Shown here one piece after another: positions 1 to 6,411 of a stretch of 11,022 nucleotides of DNA (positions within the stretch are counted from its first letter, which is position 1; every line of letters begins with the position of its first letter). Source of the DNA: JADHLJ01 sp038118725 (GTDB lineage: Bacteria > Pseudomonadota > Alphaproteobacteria > Thalassobaculales > Thalassobaculaceae). Made by a program: the position numbers and the translations under genes. The notes under the pieces were generated by a model that was given only the letters and a program-made list of their open reading frames with translations, was not told where the DNA came from and ran no database searches. The stretch covers positions 1-11,022 of the forward strand of contig JAYOIK010000114.1 of NCBI GenBank assembly GCA_038118725.1, given 5' to 3'.

Positions 1-339
1 GTGTATGGTCAAACGGGCGGCGGAATTACCACGCACTCGGGGACCATAAGTTCATATAGTGGTGGGTATGGTAGCTACTACGGTACATCCTATACGCAAC
101 CAACCTATGACGTCGTTGGTACTAGAACATCAACCGTTAGCGAAACGGTATTTAAACGAGCAGTGACCGTTAACATCGAGGACCAATGGAAAAAAAAGGT
201 GTTCGAGGGGACGCTTAAAAGCAGCGGGTCCTGCGGAAATATGACGCTGATCCTGCCATACTTAGTATCAGCAATGTTCCAAAAATTTCCTCAACCTTCT
301 GCCGGTAGCGTCACAGTCCCATCCAACGCGAACTGTTAA
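1..339 (+). CDS. Partial lower-GC gene, DUF4136-like C-terminal end
   Basis: Open from the left edge to a TAA at 337-339. The true start probably lies outside the window, although the first codon happens to be GTG. The visible 112 residues begin with a Gly/Ser/Tyr/Thr-rich low-complexity stretch (about residues 5-35). A compact segment follows (about 50-108) with the pattern V-x-I-E-D-Q-W, then VFEGTL, then an amphipathic helix ending in MFQKFPQP. That order (strand, 'kkvfeG' strand, helix ending in a FP motif) recalls DUF4136-type periplasmic lipoproteins, but this is pattern memory only. No signal peptide or lipobox is visible because the N-terminus is missing. Codon use is clearly more AT-rich than in all the genes to the right. 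It converges with the Rieske gene and the two reading frames overlap by 29 bp. Coding status is likely; function is unknown. Confidence 0.6.
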   Translation: MYGQTGGGITTHSGTISSYSGGYGSYYGTSYTQPTYDVVGTRTSTVSETVFKRAVTVNIEDQWKKKVFEGTLKSSGSCGNMTLILPYLVSAMFQKFPQPSAGSVTVPSNANC

Positions 340-1588
340 TGTCTACCTGAACGTAACACAGGAAGCAGAGATGAACGTGATGCATGTAGCCCATGTCGAA
401 ATGCAGCATCTGCCAGGCGGCGGCGGAGACCAGGGCGTCGAACAGGGCGCCGGGATCACCGGACGCGGCCGCCGCCGTCGCCAGGGCCTGCTTCACGCCG
501 AGATGGCAAAAGGCCTCGCCATCCACCGTTTCGCCACCCCCGCCGTCCCAACCGGAGCGGGTCTCGCCATAGGCGCGAAACTCGGGGATCAGATCCTCGC
601 GGCTGGCATAGACCAGGGAGCGGGCGAGACAGAGATAGATCGCGGGAGCGGCCTCCTCGCCCAGCGCGTCGACAAGCTGGCGCGCCTTATAGGTGTAGAT
701 CATCGCGTGGCCGAAATCCTGGTAGTGGGCCGCCGCCGCCCGGCTCATCGGGCCGTCCAGGGCCGCGGCGCCGGCGTCCGACGCCAAGGCACCCCGGACC
801 AGGGCCATGGCGCCGGCCTCATCCTCGTTCTCGATCGCCAGCACCAGCGCGTCGGGGTCGAAATCGCGCGTGCCCTCGGGGAAGGGAAAGCTCCGCCAGC
901 GCAGGCTGTCCCAACAGAGATGGCCGACGATCTCCACCAAGGGCGCGAGTTCCAGGGCCGGGTCCCCGCCCGCCAGGCGGTCGCGCAAGGCCAGCCAATC
1001 GGGCGCGGCCGCGAAGGCGTGGGTGGTGCCGTATTCGAAGCGCTGGTGGGTCCAGTCGATGGCATGGCGGACCGCGTCCAGGGGATCGCCGCCGGCCTTG
1101 ATCAGCCGCGCGATCTCGCGAGCCATGCGGTCATATTCGTGGTCCTCGAAACTGTCGTGGAGATTCTCCAAGGCCGCCTCGATCCGCCGCGCCGCCGGCG
1201 GATCGGCGACATCGAGCCAGATCACGCCGTCGCGGATCTCCACCGGATAGCGCCGTAGCGCATCGCCGCCGACCAGGGTTTCGCCGGAGATCAGGTCGAA
1301 CTTCCAGTTATGCCAATTGCAGGTGAGGACGCAGGCGCCGGTATCGCTCGCCACGGAACCCTCCATCAGCGGATATCCCTCATGCGGACAACGATTGTTG
1401 CAGGCATGGACCGCGTCCTCGGTGCGGACCAGCAGGATCTGCTTGCCGGCGGCGCGCAGGATGCGGCGCGCGCCGATCTCGATCTCGTCCAGCGTCATCG
1501 CCTCGATCCAATTGGAAACGGTGTCGGCATTGGCGTTTGGAGCGGTGTTTCCGGTGATGGGTGGGGAAAGCTGTTCGACATGCGACAC
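311..1588 (-). CDS. Rieske [2Fe-2S] protein with long His-rich C-terminal region
   Basis: The 425-residue protein starts with GTG at 1588, preceded by GGGAGG at 7 nt spacing. A nearby ATG at 1594 is in another frame. Residues about 25-127 form a Rieske domain: the two cluster-binding motifs are C67-P-H69 and C90-N-W-H93, followed by the usual tail ending in a GVIWLDV strand. This is the small ferredoxin-like Rieske type. The rest (about 130-410) is mostly helical and carries repeated His/aromatic motifs: HQRFEYGTTHA (181-191), HYQDFGHAMIYTYKA (288-302), FCHLG (360-364) and LHFDMGYMHH (395-404). I do not recognise this region as the catalytic domain of ring-hydroxylating oxygenases. It could be a second metal or cofactor domain, with the Rieske centre passing electrons to it; that is inference. 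The last ~20 residues use codons untypical of the gene and lie in lower-GC DNA, so the natural C-terminus may have been replaced. The methyltransferase gene lies 64 bp upstream on the same strand. Confidence 0.85.
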   Translation of the reverse strand: MSHVEQLSPPITGNTAPNANADTVSNWIEAMTLDEIEIGARRILRAAGKQILLVRTEDAVHACNNRCPHEGYPLMEGSVASDTGACVLTCNWHNWKFDLISGETLVGGDALRRYPVEIRDGVIWLDVADPPAARRIEAALENLHDSFEDHEYDRMAREIARLIKAGGDPLDAVRHAIDWTHQRFEYGTTHAFAAAPDWLALRDRLAGGDPALELAPLVEIVGHLCWDSLRWRSFPFPEGTRDFDPDALVLAIENEDEAGAMALVRGALASDAGAAALDGPMSRAAAAHYQDFGHAMIYTYKARQLVDALGEEAAPAIYLCLARSLVYASREDLIPEFRAYGETRSGWDGGGGETVDGEAFCHLGVKQALATAAAASGDPGALFDALVSAAAWQMLHFDMGYMHHVHLCFLCYVQVDINSSRWMGL

Positions 1589-1652
1589 GGGTCATCCTCC
1601 CTCTGTTCGGGTGAGAGAGTGCCATGTTGAATTATTAAATCAAGAAAAATCT
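1589..1652 (-). promoter_or_regulatory. AT-rich spacer, possible promoter of the Rieske gene
   Basis: This 64-bp spacer separates two minus-strand genes and is strikingly AT-rich, with runs such as TTTTATAAAG and TTGATTTAATAATTC on the minus strand, inside otherwise GC-rich DNA. The end near 1588 holds the GGGAGG ribosome binding site of the Rieske gene. TATAAA- and TAATAA-like hexamers are present, but I could not pair any of them with a good -35 box at 16-18 bp. A separate promoter for the Rieske gene is therefore plausible but not shown. No hairpin followed by a T run is seen, so there is no evident terminator for the methyltransferase gene. Confidence 0.25.
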
Positions 1653-2432
1653 TTATAAAATAGACAAAGCCCTTAAACCCGCGCCTTCCAGCACGGCCTT
1701 GGCGGTATCGGTATAGTCTCCATCCGCCGTGTGCAGCACGGTGCCGGCCTCCATGCGCGCCGGTGACGAAACGCCCTTGCGGGCCTGAACAATCACCCGT
1801 TTGGCGGGTCTGCCCTGTTTCGGCCAAAGCGGATGAATGGTGATCTCGCCGAACCCGTCGCTGAGTTCCGAGATAATCCGGTCAAGCCGATCCGCGCGAT
1901 GGATCATCGCGACCCGCCCCTTTGCCTTGAGAGCGCGGGCGGCGGCGGCGATCCAGGCGGCGAGATCCCCGAGTGCCTCGATATTCGCCGACCGCCGCGC
2001 CGGCTCGGGAGAAGCGGTGGCCGTGCCGGCTTGCAGATAAGGCGGGTTGCAAACCACCAGATCGAAACTCTGGGGAGGGATATCGGCGGGCGGCGCGGTG
2101 ATGCTTCCCTGGTGGATCTCCAGACAATCCTCGACATGGTTCGCGGCCGCGTTTCGGCGCGCCAGCGCGACCAGGTCCGCGTCCAGCTCAAGCCCAGTGA
2201 CGGTAATACCGGCCTTCCGCGCCAGCAGACACAGCGCGACGGCGCCGACGCCGCAACCGAGATCCAACAACCGGGCGCCGGCTTTCGGCTCCACGGCGGC
2301 GGCGAGCATCACCGGGTCGATCGCCGCGCGATAGCCCTCCCGAGGCTGCCATAGCGTCACTTTGCCCGCGAGCAAGGCGTCCCGCGTCGTCTCGGGCGTG
2401 GAACCGGTATCAGCGGATATCGAGTTTCTCAC
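1653..2432 (-). CDS. TrmN6-like SAM-dependent N6-adenine methyltransferase
   Basis: A class I SAM-dependent methyltransferase of 259 residues from the preferred start. Motif I is LDLGCGVGA (56-64), the acidic end of strand 2 is GLELD (80-84), and the catalytic motif NPPY (129-132) is typical of enzymes that methylate the exocyclic amine of adenine or a Gln amide. An N-terminal WQPREGYRAAIDPVMLAA segment and a C-terminal RPAKRVIVQARKG match the family of tRNA1(Val) adenine-37 N6-methyltransferase (TrmN6/YfiC), so tRNA is the likely substrate; the exact site is inference. Start: GTG at 2430-2432 has GAGG 8 nt upstream and overlaps the end of the DUF2007 gene by 23 nt, suggesting translational coupling. 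An in-frame ATG at 2486 (277 residues) and another at 2471 are possible but lie deep inside the upstream gene without a good ribosome binding site. The stop is TAA at 1653-1655. Confidence 0.88.
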   Translation of the reverse strand: MRNSISADTGSTPETTRDALLAGKVTLWQPREGYRAAIDPVMLAAAVEPKAGARLLDLGCGVGAVALCLLARKAGITVTGLELDADLVALARRNAAANHVEDCLEIHQGSITAPPADIPPQSFDLVVCNPPYLQAGTATASPEPARRSANIEALGDLAAWIAAAARALKAKGRVAMIHRADRLDRIISELSDGFGEITIHPLWPKQGRPAKRVIVQARKGVSSPARMEAGTVLHTADGDYTDTAKAVLEGAGLRALSIL

Positions 2433-2628
2433 CGGCGTCCTCGAGAATTCGGCGGGCCTCGTCGTGATCATCTGCGCTGACCACAAGCCGCCGGGGAATG
2501 GCGTTGCCGCTGCCTTCCAGGATGCTCATGTGATTGTCCAGGATCACCGCCTCGATCCCGCCGTCCTTCAAAAGCGCGATCAAGAAGGACAGGTGGACGA
2601 TATCGGTGGTGCGAAGCAGTTCCTTCAT
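2410..2628 (-). CDS. DUF2007 small protein
   Basis: A 72-residue acidic protein beginning MKELLRTTD, with a central DNHMSILEGS and then IPRRLVVSADDHDEARRIL. This matches the DUF2007 family ('putative signal transducing protein'), a ferredoxin-like beta-alpha-beta fold with no enzyme motif and no established role. The ATG at 2626-2628 is chosen because the family normally begins at this MxELLRT segment; a GTG 30 nt upstream (2658) is in frame but adds residues unlike the family. The upstream GGATGGGA is a modest ribosome binding site. The gene lies directly before, and overlaps, the methyltransferase gene, an order I recall from other alphaproteobacteria. It is divergent from the polyprenyl synthase. 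No transmembrane segment or signal peptide is seen. Confidence 0.82.
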   Translation of the reverse strand: MKELLRTTDIVHLSFLIALLKDGGIEAVILDNHMSILEGSGNAIPRRLVVSADDHDEARRILEDAGEKLDIR

Positions 2629-2660
2629 GATCCCATCCGATAAAACGTCGTATATCACAT

Positions 2661-2675
2661 GCGGCCAGGGGCCGC
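2661..2675. promoter_or_regulatory. Short GC palindrome between divergent genes
   Basis: GCGGCC-AGG-GGCCGC is a perfect 6-bp inverted repeat with a 3-nt loop, lying between the DUF2007 start and the polyprenyl synthase promoter. It could be an operator or a small hairpin at the 5' end of the DUF2007 transcript. No family of regulator can be named from it. Confidence 0.25.
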
Positions 2676-2683
2676 GTGGGAAA

Positions 2684-2709
2684 CGCCAGGGTTGACCGCC
2701 AGGGTTGAC
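2684..2709 (+). repeat. Tandem 13-bp direct repeat, two perfect copies
   Basis: The unit CGCCAGGGTTGAC occurs twice back to back (2684-2696 and 2697-2709). Each copy, with the next base, contains TTGACC, a 5 of 6 match to the sigma-70 -35 consensus. The repeat therefore duplicates the probable -35 box of the polyprenyl synthase promoter. Thirteen bases is more than one helical turn, so the two boxes sit on different helix faces. It may be a replication slippage product or a paired activator site. Confidence 0.7.
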
Positions 2710-2732
2710 CGGTGGAAAACCAGTCCTATTCT
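2705..2732 (+). promoter_or_regulatory. Probable sigma-70 promoter of the polyprenyl synthase
   Basis: TTGACC at 2705-2710, a 16-bp spacer, and TATTCT at 2727-2732. Transcription would begin near 2739, leaving a leader of about 30 nt before the TTG start at 2771 with its GGAG. This spacing fits the downstream start codon and argues against the in-frame TTG at 2705, which would be part of the -35 box. Confidence 0.5.
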
Positions 2733-2770
2733 GCCGTGTGGGGAATCGTCAAGGTGAACGGAGTAGGGTT

Positions 2771-3790
2771 TTGGCGGCGATAGTCGAGTTCAAGAAAAAC
2801 GATGCCGAGCCGAAGGCGTCGTTGGAGCCGCTATTGCGGCTGGTTCGCGCCGACCTGGACAAGGTCAACGCGACGATCCTCGAACATATGCAAAGTCCGG
2901 TGCATCTCATCCCGCAACTGGCGGGACACCTGATCGCCGCCGGTGGTAAACGCCTGCGTCCGATGCTGACCCTCGGGGCGGCGGCGCTCTGTGGCTATGG
3001 CGGCGACCGGCATGTGCGGCTCGCGGCTTGCGTCGAGTTCATCCACACCGCGACCTTGCTGCATGACGATGTGGTGGATGAAAGCGATCTTCGGCGCGGC
3101 CAGGAATCCGCCAACGCGGTCTGGGGTAACCAGGCCAGCGTGCTGGTCGGTGATTTTCTGTTCAGCCGCTCCTTCGAGCTCATGGTCGCGGACGGCTCGC
3201 TCCAGGTGCTGAAGATCCTGTCCAGCGCGTCGGCGGTGATCGCCGAGGGCGAGGTGCAGCAGCTGATCACCACCAATGACACGGCGACCGGCGAGACCGC
3301 CTATCTAGAGGTCATCCAGTCGAAGACCGCCGCGCTCTTCGCCGCCGCCGCCCGAATCGGCGCCGTCGTCGCGGGTCGGCCCAAGGCCGAGGAAGACGCG
3401 CTGGAGGCCTTCGGCACCAATCTGGGAGTTGCCTTCCAACTGATCGACGACGCGCTGGACTATTCCGCCAAACAGGCGGAACTGGGCAAGACCGTCGGCG
3501 ATGACTTCCGCGAGGGCAAGATTACCCTGCCGGTGATCCTGGCCTTTCGCCGGGGCACCGAGGAGGAACGCACCTTTTGGCGCCGCTGTTTGGAGAATCT
3601 GGATCAGCACGACGGTGACCTGGCGCGGGCTCAGGAACTGATCCAGCGCCACGGCGCGCTGGCCGACACGGTGGCCCGGGCCCGGCACTACGCGGCGATC
3701 GCCCGTGACGCGCTCGGCCTGTTTCCCGATGGCGAGCCCAAGCACGCGCTGACCGAGGTCGTCGATTTCTGTGTCGAGCGGGCCTACTAG
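2771..3790 (+). CDS. ispB: Long-chain all-trans polyprenyl diphosphate synthase (octa-/decaprenyl type)
   Basis: A trans-isoprenyl diphosphate synthase of 339 residues. It adds isopentenyl diphosphate units to an allylic primer to make the side chain of ubiquinone. Motifs in order: GGKRLRP (58-64), the first aspartate-rich motif DDVVD (99-103), QLI after the GEVQQ helix (162-166), a K-T pair (185-186), and the second aspartate-rich motif DDALD (226-230) with GK and DDFREGK following. The residue five places before the first motif is Ala (94), which in this family leaves the product tunnel open and fits a C40-C50 product; exact length cannot be read. The TTG start at 2771 has GGAG 7 nt upstream and gives MAAIVEFKK, which fits alphaproteobacterial relatives. 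A longer in-frame TTG at 2705 lies in the promoter. The gene is divergent from DUF2007 and ends 36 bp from the convergent GST gene. Confidence 0.92.
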   Translation: MAAIVEFKKNDAEPKASLEPLLRLVRADLDKVNATILEHMQSPVHLIPQLAGHLIAAGGKRLRPMLTLGAAALCGYGGDRHVRLAACVEFIHTATLLHDDVVDESDLRRGQESANAVWGNQASVLVGDFLFSRSFELMVADGSLQVLKILSSASAVIAEGEVQQLITTNDTATGETAYLEVIQSKTAALFAAAARIGAVVAGRPKAEEDALEAFGTNLGVAFQLIDDALDYSAKQAELGKTVGDDFREGKITLPVILAFRRGTEEERTFWRRCLENLDQHDGDLARAQELIQRHGALADTVARARHYAAIARDALGLFPDGEPKHALTEVVDFCVERAY

Positions 3791-3826
3791 ACCGATTCCG
3801 TAAAGACCAGAAACGTCTAGGCGGGC

Positions 3827-4543
3827 CTATCGCTTCGCCGCTTCCGCCGCCCCACTTGTACTGGCGGCTGTCTGGTTAAACAGCAATGCCCGTTCTTCGT
3901 CGGTCGGCGGCGCCTGGCGGCGGAAATCCTTGCCGAGATCGACCGCGCGTTGCACCGCCGGGCGGTCCTTCACCGCCTTGCGCCAACGGGTCACGTTGGG
4001 AAAGGCCTCCAGCGAGGCGCCGAGCGGCTTCGCGATCAGCACCCAGGGCCAGCAAATCATATCGGCGATCGAATACTCATCTCCGAGGATATAGTCCCGT
4101 CCCTCCAGCCGTCGCTCGAGTACACCGACACAGCGGTCATATTCATTGGCGTAACGGGTATGCGAGTAGGGGTGCTCGCCCGGCGCGTAGTTCACGAAAT
4201 GGCTTAGCTGACCCGCCATCGGCCCCTGATTGCTGGTCTGCCAGAACAGCCATTCCAGCGCCTCCTTGCGGCCGCGCGCGTCGCTGAGGATGAAACGGCC
4301 GGTCTTTTCGGCGAGATAGAACATGATGGCGCCGGACTCGAACACCGTGATCGGCTCGCCCTCGACATCATGGTCGACAATGGCCGGCATCCGATTATTC
4401 GGGCTGATCGCGAGAAACGCCGGCTTGAACTGGTCACCCTTGCCGATATTGACCGGGTGGGTGGTGTAGGGGATGCCGAGTTCCTCGAGCAGGATCGCGA
4501 CTTTCCAGCCGTTCGGTGTCGGCCAATAATAGAAGTCCAGCAT
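3827..4543 (-). CDS. YfcG/Ure2-like glutathione S-transferase family protein
   Basis: A 238-residue cytosolic GST-fold protein. The thioredoxin-like domain (1-83) contains PTPNGWK with Thr9 and Asn11, the positions used by E. coli YfcG to hold glutathione in place of the usual Ser/Tyr. It also has SPNNRMPAIVD (47-57) with the cis-Pro, and the glutathione-binding ES (69-70). The all-helical domain (about 90-210) contains EWLFWQ, YSIADMICWPW and the N-capping Asp161. YfcG and YghU are disulfide-bond reductases acting on small disulfides or peroxides, so reductase activity is more likely than classical conjugation. The start ATG (4541-4543) has GGAG 8 nt upstream, and that GGAG overlaps the stop region of the CoA-transferase gene, whose stop is only 5 bp away. 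The two are therefore co-transcribed. The last 25 residues are an Ala/Ser/Glu-rich tail. Confidence 0.9.
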   Translation of the reverse strand: MLDFYYWPTPNGWKVAILLEELGIPYTTHPVNIGKGDQFKPAFLAISPNNRMPAIVDHDVEGEPITVFESGAIMFYLAEKTGRFILSDARGRKEALEWLFWQTSNQGPMAGQLSHFVNYAPGEHPYSHTRYANEYDRCVGVLERRLEGRDYILGDEYSIADMICWPWVLIAKPLGASLEAFPNVTRWRKAVKDRPAVQRAVDLGKDFRRQAPPTDEERALLFNQTAASTSGAAEAAKR

Positions 4544-4548
4544 TGCGT

Positions 4549-5760
4549 TTACTCCGCCGCTTGGCTGTTCGCGCCGCCGCCGATCACGCCGTCGGCCGCG
4601 AGCTTGGTGATGGTGTCCTCGTCATATCCCAATGCCCGCATGGCGTCCTCGGTGAATTCGCCGAGCCTTGGAGCGCCTCGGGTGATCTCGGGCGGGGTGC
4701 CGGAGAATTGCGCCGCCGGCCGGGCCTGGCGCAGTCGCCCGGCATCCGGATGGTCGTATTCCTTGACCGTTTCGTTCGCCTGGATCTGCGGGTGATGCAT
4801 CACGTCGCGGCGGCGCAGAATCGGGGCCGAGGGCACGTCGGCGGCCTCCAAGACCTCAAGCCATTCCTCCGCCGTCCTGGTCAACAAAGCCTCCTGGGTC
4901 AGCGCGAGGCGGTCGTTGATATTCGCGTGCCGGAGCGCCGGGGTCAGGAACCGTGGATCCTCGAGCCATTCGGGATGGCCGAGGGCGTTGGCGAGGTTGT
5001 TCCACTGCTTGTCGGTATTGACCGCGACGCTGATATAGCCGGTCTTGGTCTCGTAGATCAGGTCGATGAAGCTCTGGGCCATCTCCTGGGGGAACTCGCC
5101 GCCGACGAAGGTCTGGCTGGCCATGTCCGAATGCCAAAGGAAGTTCACCACGCTGTCGAGCATCGAAAGCCGGATATGCTGACCCTTGCCGGTACGCTCG
5201 CGCGACAGCAAGGCGGCGGTGATCGCCTGGGCCGCCATGACGCCGGTCAGCTTGTCCGGAACAATGGTCCGCACCAGCCTCGGCCGCGCCTCGTCCGAGC
5301 CGCCCTGGATCGTGGTCAGCCCGGAGAGCGCCTGGACCAGCGGGTCGTAGACTGGGCGCTGGGCAAACGGGCCGCGATCGCCGAAGCCGCTGATCGAGAC
5401 ATAGATGATCTCCGGCGCGATCGCGCGCACCACGTCCTCGCCGAGGCCGATCCGCTCGATCACGCCGGGCCGCATGTTCTGCACGAACACGTCGGCGCCC
5501 TCGAGCAGCTTCTTCACCAGATCCATGCCGCGCGGGTCCTTGGTGTTCACCGCGACCGACCGTTTGGAACGGTTGTTGTTCAGGAACGAGGCGGAGAACC
5601 CGCCCTGCCGGTTCGACATGGCACGGGTGAAGTCACCGCCGCTCGGATTCTCGACCTTGATCACCTCGGCGCCTTGATCGGCCAGCATCATCGTGGCCAA
5701 CGGCCCCGAGATCACGCTGGTCATGTCGATCACGCGAAATCCGTCGAGTGGTCCGGGCAT
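4549..5760 (-). CDS. Class III (CaiB/BaiF family) acyl-CoA transferase, copy 1
   Basis: The 403-residue length is typical of the family. These enzymes move CoA between carboxylic acids through an aspartyl-CoA anhydride and form interlocked dimers. Family features in order: MPGPLDGFRVIDMTSVISGP at the N-terminus, ADQGAEVIKVENPSGGD (27-43), NNNRSKRSVAVN (61-72), SISGFGDRGP (122-131), the segment PDKLTG (168-173) with the candidate nucleophile Asp169, and TGKGQHIRLSMLDS (190-203). Asp169 falls at the same residue number as the catalytic aspartate of formyl-CoA:oxalate CoA-transferase by my memory of that sequence. The C-terminal PEITRGAPRLGEFTED is also typical. The start ATG has GGAG 6 nt upstream. 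It is first in a two-gene operon with the GST. The acyl substrate cannot be inferred; pairing with a GST does not settle it. It is a divergent relative of the copy at 6412-7626. Confidence 0.93.
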   Translation of the reverse strand: MPGPLDGFRVIDMTSVISGPLATMMLADQGAEVIKVENPSGGDFTRAMSNRQGGFSASFLNNNRSKRSVAVNTKDPRGMDLVKKLLEGADVFVQNMRPGVIERIGLGEDVVRAIAPEIIYVSISGFGDRGPFAQRPVYDPLVQALSGLTTIQGGSDEARPRLVRTIVPDKLTGVMAAQAITAALLSRERTGKGQHIRLSMLDSVVNFLWHSDMASQTFVGGEFPQEMAQSFIDLIYETKTGYISVAVNTDKQWNNLANALGHPEWLEDPRFLTPALRHANINDRLALTQEALLTRTAEEWLEVLEAADVPSAPILRRRDVMHHPQIQANETVKEYDHPDAGRLRQARPAAQFSGTPPEITRGAPRLGEFTEDAMRALGYDEDTITKLAADGVIGGGANSQAAE

Positions 5761-5900
5761 CGGGAACTCCGTTCAAGGGTCGGCATCGCGGGCAAAGGTG
5801 AGCAATCCCCGCCCTCGGCGCAACCCCCGCGTCGCGATGGCAGCCGTGCCGAGGTTTCACGAATGGGCAGGTGGGAGAGGTTTGGGCTATCACCCGCGCC

Positions 5901-6131
5901 TTCGTCCTGGTGAAAGGCAGGACCTCGCGATGGGCGCCCCGAGCGGCGGACTCTCGGCCTTGTGGTCCATGNNNNNNNNNNNNNNNNNNNNNNNNNNNNN
6001 NNNNNNNNNNNNNNNNNNNNNNNNNNNNNNNNNNNNNNNNNNNNNNNNNNNNNNNNNNNNNNNNNNNNNNNGCGGCGGACTCTCGGCCTTGTGGTCCATG
6101 CCATGAGGCCCTGCCTTACGCCAGGGCGACG
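5901..6131 (-). repeat. Palindromic intergenic repeat, copy 1 (split by gap)
   Basis: The left arm (5903-5927, CGTCCTGGTGAAAGGCAGG core) and right arm (6105-6131, GGCCCTGCCTTACGCCAGG core) are imperfect inverted repeats. Removing the 100 N and one copy of the 29-bp duplicated flank leaves a unit of about 102 bp, the same size as the other copies. The inner part contains GCGGCGGACTCTCGG, shared with copy 2. It is in the opposite orientation to copies 3 and 4. One arm has TGG-TGAAAGG instead of TGG-CGAAAGG, which weakens the outer stem. Confidence 0.75.
5972..6071. other. Assembly gap, exactly 100 N, with duplicated flanks
   Basis: A run of exactly 100 N, the usual placeholder for a scaffold gap of unknown size. 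The 29 bases before it (5943-5971) are identical to the 29 bases after it (6072-6100). The two contig ends therefore overlap and could be joined with no missing sequence. It lies inside a repeat copy, which explains why assembly stopped here. Confidence 0.95.
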
Positions 6132-6171
6132 GGAGATGTATCGGAACTAGCCCGGCGCTTGCGGAAACGCT

Positions 6172-6275
6172 CCGTCGTCCTGGCGCAAGGCAGGACCCCG
6201 CGATGGGTGCTCTTGGCGGCGGACTCTCGACCTTGTGGTCCATGCCAAGAGGCCCTGCCGTGCGCCAGGGCGACG
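6172..6275 (-). repeat. Palindromic intergenic repeat, copy 2 (complete)
   Basis: A complete 104-bp copy. By eye the outer arms (6173-6199 and 6249-6275) match as an inverted repeat at 23 of 27 positions, with core CGTCCTGGCGCAAGGCAGG. A second, perfect 8-bp inverted repeat, CTCTTGGC (6210-6217) and GCCAAGAG (6244-6251), sits inside it and partly competes with the right arm. The single strand could fold into one long stem with an inner loop. No clear target-site duplication is seen at the ends. Confidence 0.85.
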
Positions 6276-6339
6276 CTTGGGGGGATACGGCGCCCTCCGC
6301 GCGATGCTCGGGGAATCAGAGCCGTGATGCGGGCATGGC

Positions 6340-6367
6340 TTGACCCTTGGTGGCGGGCTGGCAAGAT
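6340..6367 (+). promoter_or_regulatory. Candidate promoter of the second CoA-transferase
   Basis: TTGACC at 6340-6345, 16-bp spacer, CAAGAT at 6362-6367 (a weak 3 of 6 match to the -10 box). Transcription would begin about 40 nt before the ATG at 6412. The -35 box is good and the -10 box poor, so the call is tentative. Confidence 0.35.
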
Positions 6368-6411
6368 CGCGCGGCCATTGCATCTCAACGATATCGGCGG
6401 GGAAAGACGAC

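Larger units (their letters stand above)
5761..6411. other. 651-nt divergent intergenic region with two palindromic repeats and a gap
   Basis: No gene is supported here. Next to the minus-strand CoA-transferase, 5761-5900 is GC-rich unique DNA with the GGAG ribosome binding site and no convincing promoter. From 5901 to 6275 lie two same-orientation copies of a ~104-bp palindromic repeat, separated by about 40 bp of unique sequence and interrupted by 100 N. From 6276 to 6411 is the leader of the plus-strand CoA-transferase, with a candidate promoter at 6340-6367 and a GGGGA purine stretch before its ATG. If the N run is an artefact, the true length is about 520 bp. Confidence 0.7.

Noticed and set aside
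371..1258. 295-residue plus-strand ORF opposite the Rieske gene
   Set aside because: It is rich in Arg, Gly and Gln, with no domain, and lies antisense to a gene with clear cluster-binding motifs. It is a GC-rich shadow frame.
3791..3826. Terminator between the convergent polyprenyl synthase and GST genes
   Set aside because: Only AGAC/GTCT and TAGGC/GCCTA mini-stems are present, the latter with too small a loop, and no T run.
4516..5913. 465-residue plus-strand ORF opposite the CoA-transferase and GST
   Set aside because: Long only because stops are rare in the antisense frame of GC-rich genes. The composition (His, Arg, Gly, Asp) is typical of shadows and the opposite strand carries clear families.
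5901..6275. CRISPR-like array from the repeated units
   Set aside because: Units are ~104 bp, diverged, differently oriented across the region, and lack short exact repeats with uniform spacers; no cas genes are present.
6340..6411. Upstream extension of the second CoA-transferase to an ATG-like start at 6340
   Set aside because: The first codon there is TTG within the candidate -35 box. The family starts at the MSKAFEGIRV segment, and the ATG at 6412 has its own purine-rich site.
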